Program-made: the position numbers and the translations under genes
Notes under the pieces: model-generated
The model's database searches: none
The model's input: the letters and a program-made list of their open reading frames with translations, nothing else
Told to the model about the DNA's origin: nothing
Source of the DNA: Actinomycetota bacterium
Lineage (GTDB): Bacteria; Actinomycetota; Actinomycetes; S36-B12
Assembly (NCBI GenBank): GCA_009702725.1
Contig: WLHM01000087.1
Span: forward strand, 1 to 6,087
Reading direction: 5' to 3'
DNA length: 6,087 bases
Part shown: positions 1 to 5,478 of the stretch, one piece after another
How the letters are laid out: each line of letters begins with the position of its first letter
How positions within the stretch are numbered: the stretch's first letter is position 1

Positions 1-1198
1 CGGTGATTATTTCGCCCATCGCCGGTGAGGTTCCCGGATACTCAGCCAACGGCGCTTTCGTCTTTCGATCCGACACCAATTCAATGGCCCAGAACACTCC
101 TAGGCCGCGAACATCACCGATTACCGGGTGGCGCTCTTGGAGTTCGAGCAGCCCCGGGCCGATGACATCTTCACCGATGGCTGCCGCATTCTCGACAATA
201 CCTTCTTCTTTCATGGCAGTGATTGATGCCACGATCGAGGCAGCAGCCAATGGGTGGCCAGAGTAGGTAAGGCCACCTGGGAAAACCTTGGTGTCGAAAG
301 TAGCTGCGATCTCGTCGGAGATGACGACACCGCCGACAGGCACATAACCGGAGTTTGAACCCTTGGCGAAGATGATCAGATCGGGCTCGACGTCGAAGTT
401 ATTAAAAGCAAACCACTTACCGGTGCGGGCGAAGCCAGCCATCACCTCGTCAAGAATGAGGATGATGCCGTACTTATCGCATAGGGCGCGAACGCCGGCG
501 AGATACCCGGGCGGTGGAACCAAAATTCCACCGGTTCCAACGACACTCTCAATGAGAATGCAGCCGATGGTGCCCGGCCCTTCTAAAAGAATTACTTGCT
601 CGAGGTGCTCCAAGGCGCGAGTTGATTCTTCTTCGGCTGACTTCGACCAGAAGACCGACCGGTACAGATACGGGCCGAAGAAGTGCACATGCTGGGTTGA
701 ATACTCATTTGGCCAACGTCGTTGATCACCTGTCGCGGCGATGGCCGAGCCGGTGTTACCGTGGTAAGAGCGGTAGAAAGAAAGCACCTTGTGCTTGTGG
801 GTATGAATACGAGCCATCCGAATGGCATTTTCAGCCGCGTCGGCGCCGCCATTAGTGAAGAAGACTTTATTCATCCCCGCGGGAGCAAGATCGGCGATTA
901 ACTTTGCGGCTTCACCACGTTTTACGTTGGCGTGCTGCGGAGCGATTGTTGACAATATTGCTGCTTGTTCTTGAATGGCCTTGACCACCTTTGGGTGCTG
1001 ATGGCCGATGTTGACGTTCACCAACTGTGATGAAAAATCCAAGTAGCGGTTACCGTCGTAATCCCACACATAGCAGCCCTCGGCCGCCGCCGGCGTGAAT
1101 GGGTTAAGTGGCCCTTGGGCACTCCAAGAATGAAAGACATGGGCTCGGTCCAGATCAAAGACGCGCTTGCCCTCGGCTGGGTCGGCGGTGAATGTCAT
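1..1198 (-). CDS. Class III PLP-dependent aminotransferase (omega-amino acid/taurine type), C-terminus cut by window edge
   Basis: Reading down from ATG at 1198 the frame stays open for 399 codons to the window edge; family members are about 450 residues, so some 50 C-terminal residues are missing. Visible fold-type I signatures are a TNGGADAAENAIRMAR segment (glycine-rich, cofactor phosphate side), the LDEVMAGF motif with Asp250 expected to contact the PLP pyridine nitrogen, Lys279 in FAKGSNSGYVPVGG as the Schiff-base lysine, and GLTYSGHPLAA. The N-terminal DRAHVFHSWSAQ and later FFGPYLYRS and RGLGVFWAIELV stretches match a subgroup usually annotated 'aspartate aminotransferase family' or taurine/beta-alanine transaminase. 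It should move an amino group from an omega-amino compound to pyruvate or 2-oxoglutarate in the cytoplasm. The class assignment is secure; the substrate is inferred and uncertain. A good Shine-Dalgarno supports the start. It lies 91 nt downstream of vapC on the same strand. Confidence 0.93.
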   Translation of the reverse strand, partial: MTFTADPAEGKRVFDLDRAHVFHSWSAQGPLNPFTPAAAEGCYVWDYDGNRYLDFSSQLVNVNIGHQHPKVVKAIQEQAAILSTIAPQHANVKRGEAAKLIADLAPAGMNKVFFTNGGADAAENAIRMARIHTHKHKVLSFYRSYHGNTGSAIAATGDQRRWPNEYSTQHVHFFGPYLYRSVFWSKSAEEESTRALEHLEQVILLEGPGTIGCILIESVVGTGGILVPPPGYLAGVRALCDKYGIILILDEVMAGFARTGKWFAFNNFDVEPDLIIFAKGSNSGYVPVGGVVISDEIAATFDTKVFPGGLTYSGHPLAAASIVASITAMKEEGIVENAAAIGEDVIGPGLLELQERHPVIGDVRGLGVFWAIELVSDRKTKAPLAEYPGTSPAMGEIIT

Positions 1199-1204
1199 GG
1201 CTGG

Positions 1205-1211
1205 CTCCCTT
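1205..1211 (-). promoter_or_regulatory. Shine-Dalgarno of the aminotransferase gene
   Basis: Read on the minus strand this is AAGGGAG, 6 nt before the ATG at 1198. It is the clearest ribosome binding site in the window and fixes the start, which also agrees with the usual family N-terminus. It contrasts with vapB, purA and the ABM gene, which have none. Confidence 0.75.
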
Positions 1212-1289
1212 GGTTGGCCCTACTGTTCAAGGATTAGTTGATATAACGCACTGTAGAACCGCCCTAATGTTCAGATAATTTCGGGGCGC

Positions 1290-1718
1290 TTATTTGAGCG
1301 GATTTACCCAACGAATATTTGGAAAACGCGCAAAGTCGGAGTCTGCGGAATACACGGTGCCCCCGAACTCGAGTGCCAAGGCACCTAAATGGGCATCATT
1401 TACCAGGTTCCCGCCAACACCGGTTGGGGCCAGCAACGAGCGAATCGCCTGCGGATGACGACTTGTTGGCTGAAGCACCTGTACCTGCGGGGCTCCGAGC
1501 CACGTTTCAACCTCCTCCAATAGCTCACTAACTCCAATTGGATTGAGCGTCATTCGCGCAGAAGAGAGCACTCGCACATAGGCCACCAAGACAAGCCAAC
1601 TCAGCCCCACTGCTTCTTCGCCATTGATGACGCCTTTCCACCATGCGTGCGCACGCTGATGAAAGATCGATCTGGAGTCCGCCGCGTAGATAAGCAGGTT
1701 CGCATCAGGAATGATCAT
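1290..1718 (-). CDS. vapC: VapC-family PIN-domain ribonuclease toxin
   Basis: A 142-residue single PIN domain, the normal VapC length. VapC toxins are Mg2+-dependent RNases that cut specific tRNAs or rRNA and stop translation unless bound by VapB. The N-terminal strand IIPDANLLIYA carries the first metal acid, Asp5. Further acids are Asp108 in LVNDAHLGALAL and Asp126/Asp128 in SADSDFARF, followed by the typical ending IRWVNPL. The canonical second acid (Glu in the LxLAE-type helix) appears replaced: the aligned stretch LSWLVLVAYVRV has Ala46 there, which seems to be a trait of this VapC subgroup and not damage. ATG 1718 overlaps the end of vapB by 14 nt, the classic antitoxin-first arrangement, and the weak upstream Shine-Dalgarno fits translational coupling. 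It appears intact. The RNA target cannot be read from the sequence. Confidence 0.92.
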   Translation of the reverse strand: MIIPDANLLIYAADSRSIFHQRAHAWWKGVINGEEAVGLSWLVLVAYVRVLSSARMTLNPIGVSELLEEVETWLGAPQVQVLQPTSRHPQAIRSLLAPTGVGGNLVNDAHLGALALEFGGTVYSADSDFARFPNIRWVNPLK

Positions 1719-1992
1719 CTTGAGCCGCTGCCGCCGTTAACCGCGCCGTGACCGCAAGCAGGTGCTCATCATCCATCTCCGCCACCAGATCTAGAGCTTT
1801 GGTGACGTCGATTCCCTCACGAACTCCCGCGTCAAAGGTGCGCACCACGACTGGTGCTCGAGGAGCGGGGGCCACGGCCATGCCGCGCCGAAGGTACCGA
1901 TTCAGCACGGTCTTAAAGGGCTGTCCGGTATTACGAGATTCCTCTTGGAGCGCCATGGCCAAATCATCGTCCAAGGTGAGTGTTGTTCGCAT
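1705..1992 (-). CDS. vapB: VapB-type ribbon-helix-helix antitoxin
   Basis: A 95-residue protein whose first 38 or so residues form a ribbon-helix-helix DNA-binding unit: beta strand MRTTLTLDDDLA, helix A through LQEESRNTGQPF, and helix B in KTVLNRYLRRGM. This is the usual N-terminus of VapB partners of this VapC subgroup. The C-terminal part from about residue 50, with the acidic MDDEHLL segment, is the expected toxin-binding tail that wraps VapC and blocks its active site. The gene precedes vapC and overlaps it by 14 nt. No Shine-Dalgarno is present, but a -10-like hexamer lies 6 nt before the ATG, so the mRNA is probably leaderless. VapB or the VapBC complex is expected to repress its own promoter through the tandem repeats upstream. 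Start at ATG 1992 gives the family-typical MRTTLTLDDDLA. Confidence 0.92.
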   Translation of the reverse strand: MRTTLTLDDDLAMALQEESRNTGQPFKTVLNRYLRRGMAVAPAPRAPVVVRTFDAGVREGIDVTKALDLVAEMDDEHLLAVTARLTAAAAQDDHS

Positions 1993-1998
1993 GCACCA

Positions 1999-2027
1999 AT
2001 ACTAGCCTGTTGGCATCAAGGCATCAA
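1999..2027 (-). promoter_or_regulatory. Predicted vapBC promoter, leaderless
   Basis: On the minus strand, -35 TTGATG (2027-2022) is followed by a 17-nt spacer and -10 TAGTAT (2004-1999). Each hexamer matches the sigma-70-type consensus at four of six positions. The -10 ends 6 nt before the vapB ATG, which places the transcription start at or next to the A of the ATG. No Shine-Dalgarno exists, consistent with a leaderless mRNA. This is inference from sequence only. Confidence 0.6.
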
Positions 2028-2048
2028 GTATTTAGACATCATGATGCC
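2012..2048. promoter_or_regulatory. Candidate VapBC operator: tandem GGCATCAA repeats plus palindrome
   Basis: On the plus strand GGCATCAA occurs twice back to back (2012-2019, 2020-2027). A perfect 10-bp palindrome CATCATGATG follows at 2037-2046, extended by CC so that TGATGCC (2042-2048) is an inverted copy of GGCATCA. The repeats cover the predicted -35 of vapB, and the far end touches the stop codon of the acetyltransferase gene. Ribbon-helix-helix antitoxins bind short repeated half-sites cooperatively, so this is the natural autoregulatory operator. The protein-DNA link is inferred. Confidence 0.55.
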
Positions 2049-2629
2049 TAATTGCTGTTTTCCAGCCTCTCCAATAGTCCAGCCTTGACCGCCGGCCACT
2101 CGTCCGCAAGCACCGAATACATGACTGTGTCGCGCACCGAGTCATCCTGGCGGCGCTGATACTGGCGAAGCACCCCTTCTTTGGTGGCGCCGAGCCGAGC
2201 GATAGCCCCTTGGCTGCGCAGGTTCCGAATATCAGTCTTAAGTTGCACCCGACCCATACCGGAAACCTCGAAGGCCCAGGTCATTAGCAGCAGCTTGCAT
2301 TCAGGATTCACCGCAGTTCCCCAGACCGATTGGGTGTAAAGGGTGAAGCCGATTTCGAGTCTGGCATCAAAGGGTGATACCTCTAGATAAGAGGTGGTGC
2401 CGACCACAGCACCGCCTTGCCGGACGACCCAAGGCCAGCGGCCGACTTCATTGGCCGCCACCAAAGTGGCTGCTAACTCACCAGCCGAATTTGGCCGGCC
2501 ACGCACATGGGTCCAAACTGAATCGTGATTGAGCACCGCAAATAGTTCAGCCGCATCACTTTCTTTAGCAAGTGTCAAGGTGACGTTGCTACCGGCCAAA
2601 ACCGTGTCAGCCGGCATCGGCCACTGCAC
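2048..2629 (-). CDS. GNAT family N-acetyltransferase (RimJ/RimL-like)
   Basis: From GTG 2629 the product is 193 residues, a usual length for RimJ/RimL-type GNAT enzymes, which transfer acetyl from acetyl-CoA to protein N-termini or small amines. The acetyl-CoA-binding segment reads SVWGTAVNPECKLLLMTWAFE-like around residues 101-121 (the loop WGTAVN replaces the classic QxxGxG/A). It is followed by the hallmark LKTDIRNLRSQGAIARLGATKEGVL and the ending VRDTVMYSVLADEWP. Start choice: GTG 2629 yields VQWPMPADTVLAGSNVTL, fitting the family's W-P-x-P then L-x-G-x-x-V-x-L opening, with a weak GAAGAA 4 nt upstream. ATG 2617 is the alternative. A still longer reading to 2710 would overlap the end of purA and is unlikely. 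It lies 28 nt after the purA stop, probably cotranscribed. The substrate is unknown. Confidence 0.85.
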   Translation of the reverse strand: MQWPMPADTVLAGSNVTLTLAKESDAAELFAVLNHDSVWTHVRGRPNSAGELAATLVAANEVGRWPWVVRQGGAVVGTTSYLEVSPFDARLEIGFTLYTQSVWGTAVNPECKLLLMTWAFEVSGMGRVQLKTDIRNLRSQGAIARLGATKEGVLRQYQRRQDDSVRDTVMYSVLADEWPAVKAGLLERLENSN

Positions 2630-2657
2630 GTAGTTCTTCAAGGCGCGCTGGTATCCA

Positions 2658-3942
2658 CTACCCGAGCAAATCGTTGATAGCGATGGTGGCATCGCGATCT
2701 TGGCCAACACCGATGGCGCTAATTCTGGTTCCAGAAATATCTTCTAAGAACTTCACGTAGTTGCGGGCATTGATGGGGAGATCACTAACTTCGCGGGCCC
2801 CTGAAATATCTTCTGTCCAACCCGGCATATTTTCGTAGATCGGCTTCGCGTGGTGGAACCCGGTCTGGGTCATCGGAAGCTCCTCGTAACGGGTGCCGTC
2901 AACGTCATAGGCAACACACACCGGAATCTGGTCGAAGCCGGTTAGCACGTCAAGTTTGGTCAAAAAAGTGTCAGTTAACCCATTAATTCGCGTAGCGAAA
3001 CGTGCGATCGGCGCATCGAACCAACCGCATCTGCGCGGCCGTCCGGTTGTCACACCGCGCTCACCACCTATGGTGCGGAGGCGCTCACCATCTTCGTCAA
3101 GGAGTTCAGTCGGAAACGGACCAGAACCAACTCGGGTGACATACGCCTTGAGGATGCCAATTACGCCGGTTATGCGAGTTGGGCCGATGCCACTACCGGT
3201 GCACGCCCCGCCTGCGGTCGCATTACTTGATGTTACGAACGGGTAAGTGCCGTGATCAACATCTAGCAACGTACCTTGCCCACCTTCGAGCAGCACCACC
3301 TTGCCATCGTCGAGTGCCCTATTGAGTAACAGTGACGTATCGGCGACGTAAGGGCGCAATATTTCAGCGAAGGCTAGTAACTCATCGGTGATAACCGCTG
3401 GGTCTAGAGCACGGCGATTGAACACTTTGACCAGGGTCTGGTTCTTATTGGCCAATGCGCCTTCAACTTTTTGGAAGAATTGAAGGATCAAATAGATCCT
3501 GAACACGAATACCAACGCGCGCGATTTTGTCGCTATAGGTAGGGCCGATACCGCGGCCGGTGGTGCCGATCTTCGCGTTACCCAGAAAGCGCTCAGTGAC
3601 TTTGTCTAGCGTGACATGATACGAAGTGATCAAGTGCGCGTTGGCACTTATCACCAACTTCGAGGTATCGATGCCCCGCTCATTTAGTGCGGTCATCTCA
3701 CCGAGCAAGACCCCTGGATCAATCACCACGCCGTTACCAATTACGGGTACGACGTTTGGGGTGAGGATGCCACTTGGGAGCAGGTGCAGGGCGAACTTCT
3801 GGTCACCAATAACCACGGTATGGCCGGCATTATTGCCGCCTTGATATCTGACGACGTAATCAACGCGGCTGCCGAGTAGATCGGTGGCCTTGCCTTTACC
3901 CTCATCGCCCCACTGTGAACCGACAAGAACTATGGCGGGCAT
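2658..3942 (-). pseudogene. purA: Adenylosuccinate synthetase gene (purA), interrupted by one frameshift
   Basis: PurA joins IMP and aspartate using GTP to give adenylosuccinate, the first committed step to AMP. The 5' part (3942-3463) encodes residues 1-157 in frame: GSQWGDEGKGK with catalytic Asp13 and Lys16, NNAGHT with catalytic His41, and IGTTGRGIGPTYSDK. Reading then hits TGA at 3465-3463. The rest continues in another frame (from about 3473 down to the TAG at 2658): KVEGAL, GTLLDVDHGTYPFVTSSN, TTGRPRRCGW, the base-recognition TKLDVLTG, FHHAKP and ISAIGVG. Joined, the product is about 427-428 residues, the normal length, with every major motif present. The downstream half stays open and conserved, so the break is recent or an artefact of sequencing or assembly. 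Start ATG 3942 gives the standard N-terminus; no Shine-Dalgarno is seen. DUF3151 lies two genes upstream, a purA neighbourhood I recall from other actinobacteria. Confidence 0.93.
3463..3477 (-). other. purA: Frameshift site in purA
   Basis: On the minus strand the bases are CTT CCA AAA AGT TGA in the first frame, ending in a stop. The conserved continuation reads CAA AAA GTT GAA (Q-K-V-E), one base further along. Actinobacterial PurA has two residues between SIL and KVEGAL, so two missing bases (for example seven A's reduced to five at 3468-3472, or two bases lost before CAA) would restore the exact family length; one extra base is the other explanation. The A5 run makes a homopolymer slip or base-calling error plausible. 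Confidence 0.85.
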
Positions 3943-3948
3943 GGGCTC

Positions 3949-3954
3949 AGGGTA
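3949..3954 (-). promoter_or_regulatory. Candidate purA -10 element, leaderless start
   Basis: On the minus strand TACCCT ends exactly 6 nt before the purA ATG at 3942, inside the 20-nt gap after the FAD oxidoreductase gene. No Shine-Dalgarno precedes purA. A possible -35, TTGCCG, lies inside the upstream gene with a long 19-nt spacer, so the promoter is tentative. It would let purA be transcribed separately from the two genes ahead of it. Confidence 0.45.
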
Positions 3955-3962
3955 TCGGAAAA

Positions 3963-4967
3963 TCAGGTGGAAGCGGCAAGCCGCTCGGCGATCCGTTGGC
4001 CCAGGGCCGTACCCGACAGCCAGGCGGTCTCAACTCGTGGGCCACCGGCCCAGGCATCACTTGCCAGCCCGATATTGACGTCATCGTCTAGGTAGCACTC
4101 ATCTGCCCAAGCGATAAGTGGCCTCGCGTAGGTCCAACGCTGGATGTCAACCCAGATCGGCTGCTCGGTTAAGGCAAGAATCCTTTGCAGCGCGGCCAGG
4201 ACAATTGGAATCACCGCAGCCGGGTCGGCCAGATGACCAGCGGCCAGAACCGGATCTACATGTGCCACCAGTACCGGCGCGTGATCGCCACGACGACTGC
4301 CATCATTAGCGATCCAGGTCAAGACCGCATCGTCATTGACGAAAACTCCATCAAATGGCGCCCAGCAGGTATTTTGAAAAACCGCCGTCACCGCGAATGT
4401 CGGCTCCCAGACCACCCCGCACGTTGCCTCGATGGCCGCTTCGAGTTGCGGTGACTTCGAATCAAGGATTGCGCGTGCTTGCGGATCCGGCATGCACAGT
4501 GCCACCGCTATTGCCGGCACCTCGTCGACCGTTAGGTGGTCACCCGCGAAGGACACCGCCTCCACACTGTGATTGCTGGTTATCTGCGTACTCGGCAGCT
4601 TCGAGGCTAGATCCGCAACTAGTGAACGCAAACCACCCGGTGCTGCGAACCGCATCGGACCACCTCGAACCCCGGCAACACCTTGCGGAGTCGCTAGGTG
4701 AAATGAGTCGGTCCAACCACGCGCAAGACCACGTGACTGCCAGTCTGCAACGACCGCACTGAAACTTTCGGCGCTGGCCGTGAAATAAGACGCACCGATA
4801 TCGACAATATGTCCGTCGAATTTTGTCTCGGAGTCACGGATGACCCGAGAGGCCATCCGGCCACCTAGTTTGTGCCCTCGATCATGTAGTTGCACCGCAA
4901 TGCCGCGTGCATTTAGCTCACCGGCGCAAGCTACGCCGCTGATGCCACCACCGACAACTATGACCAC
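3963..4967 (-). CDS. Renalase-like NAD(P)/FAD-dependent oxidoreductase
   Basis: A 334-residue flavoprotein of the renalase-like amine oxidase group (COG3380 type). Residues 2-11 form the Rossmann dinucleotide loop VIVVGGGISG (Gly6, Gly8, Gly11). Asp29 lies at the end of the second strand to hold the FAD ribose, and KLGGRMASR (33-41) is the second FAD motif typical of amine-oxidase-like proteins. DIGASYFTA (56-64) is characteristic of the renalase-like subgroup. The C-terminal FAD motif is GLASDAWAGGPRVETAWLSG at about 300-319. No signal peptide or membrane segment is seen, so it is cytoplasmic. Bacterial renalases reoxidise isomeric NAD(P)H, but that activity cannot be assumed here. GTG at 4967 is chosen because it sits directly before the FAD-binding strand and only 3 nt after the DUF3151 stop, indicating translational coupling in place of a Shine-Dalgarno. 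purA follows after 20 nt. Confidence 0.87.
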   Translation of the reverse strand: MVIVVGGGISGVACAGELNARGIAVQLHDRGHKLGGRMASRVIRDSETKFDGHIVDIGASYFTASAESFSAVVADWQSRGLARGWTDSFHLATPQGVAGVRGGPMRFAAPGGLRSLVADLASKLPSTQITSNHSVEAVSFAGDHLTVDEVPAIAVALCMPDPQARAILDSKSPQLEAAIEATCGVVWEPTFAVTAVFQNTCWAPFDGVFVNDDAVLTWIANDGSRRGDHAPVLVAHVDPVLAAGHLADPAAVIPIVLAALQRILALTEQPIWVDIQRWTYARPLIAWADECYLDDDVNIGLASDAWAGGPRVETAWLSGTALGQRIAERLAAST

Positions 4968-4970
4968 TAG

Positions 4971-5378
4971 CTACGCAGCCGGAATATTCGGGTCGCAATC
5001 AAGGAGAAAAGCACTGATGCGCTCCGCTTCATCAATCTCATTGATGGCGGCGGCGGCCCGCCCAAGTGCCCGCAGGCAGCGCAGGAAACCCTGATTGGGC
5101 TCATGATCCCAGGGCACCGGACCGTGGCCCTTCCACCCGGCACGGCGAAGGGCATCAAGCCCGCGGTGATAGCCCACCCGGGCGAAGGCGTAGGACTCAA
5201 CGACCGCACCCGCTGCCCACGCTTGGTCACTTAGGGCTGCCCACGCCAGTGAGCTGGTTGGGTATGCGCGCACTGCCGCATCTGGCGAGTCACGCGCCGC
5301 GAGCGCAGTTAACGCCCCCGTATCAATCGGGAGGTAAGTCGGCGGCGGTCCGCCCAATAAGTCATGGCCAACACTCAT
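4971..5378 (-). CDS. DUF3151 domain-containing protein
   Basis: A 135-residue protein covering the whole DUF3151 family length. Recognisable stretches are DLLGGPPPTYLP at 6-17, YPTSSLAWAALSDQAW at 39-54, and the very conserved GYHRGLDALRRAGWKGHGPVPW at 69-90, then NQGFLRCLRALGRAAAAI and EAERISAFLLDCDP. The repeated helical pattern rich in Ala and Leu resembles a TPR-like all-helical fold, but that is a guess. No signal peptide or membrane segment is present. The function of the family is unknown; it is essentially restricted to Actinobacteria and I recall it near purA in mycobacteria. ATG 5378 is supported by a GGAG 7 nt upstream. It is the first gene of the minus-strand cluster and divergent from the ABM-domain gene. 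Confidence 0.9.
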   Translation of the reverse strand: MSVGHDLLGGPPPTYLPIDTGALTALAARDSPDAAVRAYPTSSLAWAALSDQAWAAGAVVESYAFARVGYHRGLDALRRAGWKGHGPVPWDHEPNQGFLRCLRALGRAAAAINEIDEAERISAFLLDCDPNIPAA

Positions 5379-5385
5379 AACACGG

Positions 5386-5389
5386 CTCC
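5386..5389 (-). promoter_or_regulatory. Shine-Dalgarno of the DUF3151 gene
   Basis: GGAG on the minus strand, 7 nt before the ATG at 5378. It supports that start and shows this gene is translated from a leadered mRNA, unlike its divergent neighbour. Confidence 0.6.
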
Positions 5390-5463
5390 ACTCTCGAAAC
5401 GGCTACCCGTTCCCGGAATCTAATCCCATCTGGTTAAAGCGGCTGGTCGGGGCCCGGTCCACC

Positions 5464-5472
5464 TGCTACCTT
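5464..5472 (+). promoter_or_regulatory. Candidate extended -10 for the ABM gene, leaderless
   Basis: TGC followed by TACCTT, an extended -10 form, ends 6 nt before the ATG at 5479. No Shine-Dalgarno is present and no convincing -35 is seen about 17 nt upstream, which an extended -10 can partly replace. It lies in the 100-bp region between the two divergent genes (5379-5478), which also must hold the promoter of the DUF3151 gene; I could not place that one with confidence. Confidence 0.45.
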
Positions 5473-5478
5473 GCAGCC

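Noticed and set aside
363..855. Open frames on both strands inside the aminotransferase gene
   Set aside because: They are shadows: the third frame (minus strand, from 1198) carries all the PLP-enzyme motifs continuously across this stretch.
1260..1288. Possible terminator after vapC (CGCCC/GGGCG arms)
   Set aside because: Only a 5-bp stem with a 19-nt loop and no U-tract, so it is too weak to call.
2012..2027. Tandem repeat as a CRISPR or mobile-element end
   Set aside because: Just two 8-bp copies with no spacers, and no transposase or target duplication around vapBC. Its position over the vapB promoter explains it better.
3463..3477. Programmed ribosomal frameshift in purA
   Set aside because: The required shift is +1 (or -2), so the A-rich run does not work as a -1 slippery heptamer. 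There is no prfB-like stop plus Shine-Dalgarno arrangement at the shift point, and I know of no purA using recoding. A mutation or sequence error is simpler.
2658..3515. The 3' half of purA as an independent gene starting at TTG 3515
   Set aside because: The first dozen or so codons from 3515 are an out-of-frame reading of the purA 5' part. PurA homology starts only at about 3473, so this is a fragment and not a gene of its own.
5398..5411. Inverted repeat AACGG-CTAC-CCGTT in the divergent intergenic region
   Set aside because: The 5-bp arms are expected by chance at this length. It could be an operator half-site, but nothing else supports it.
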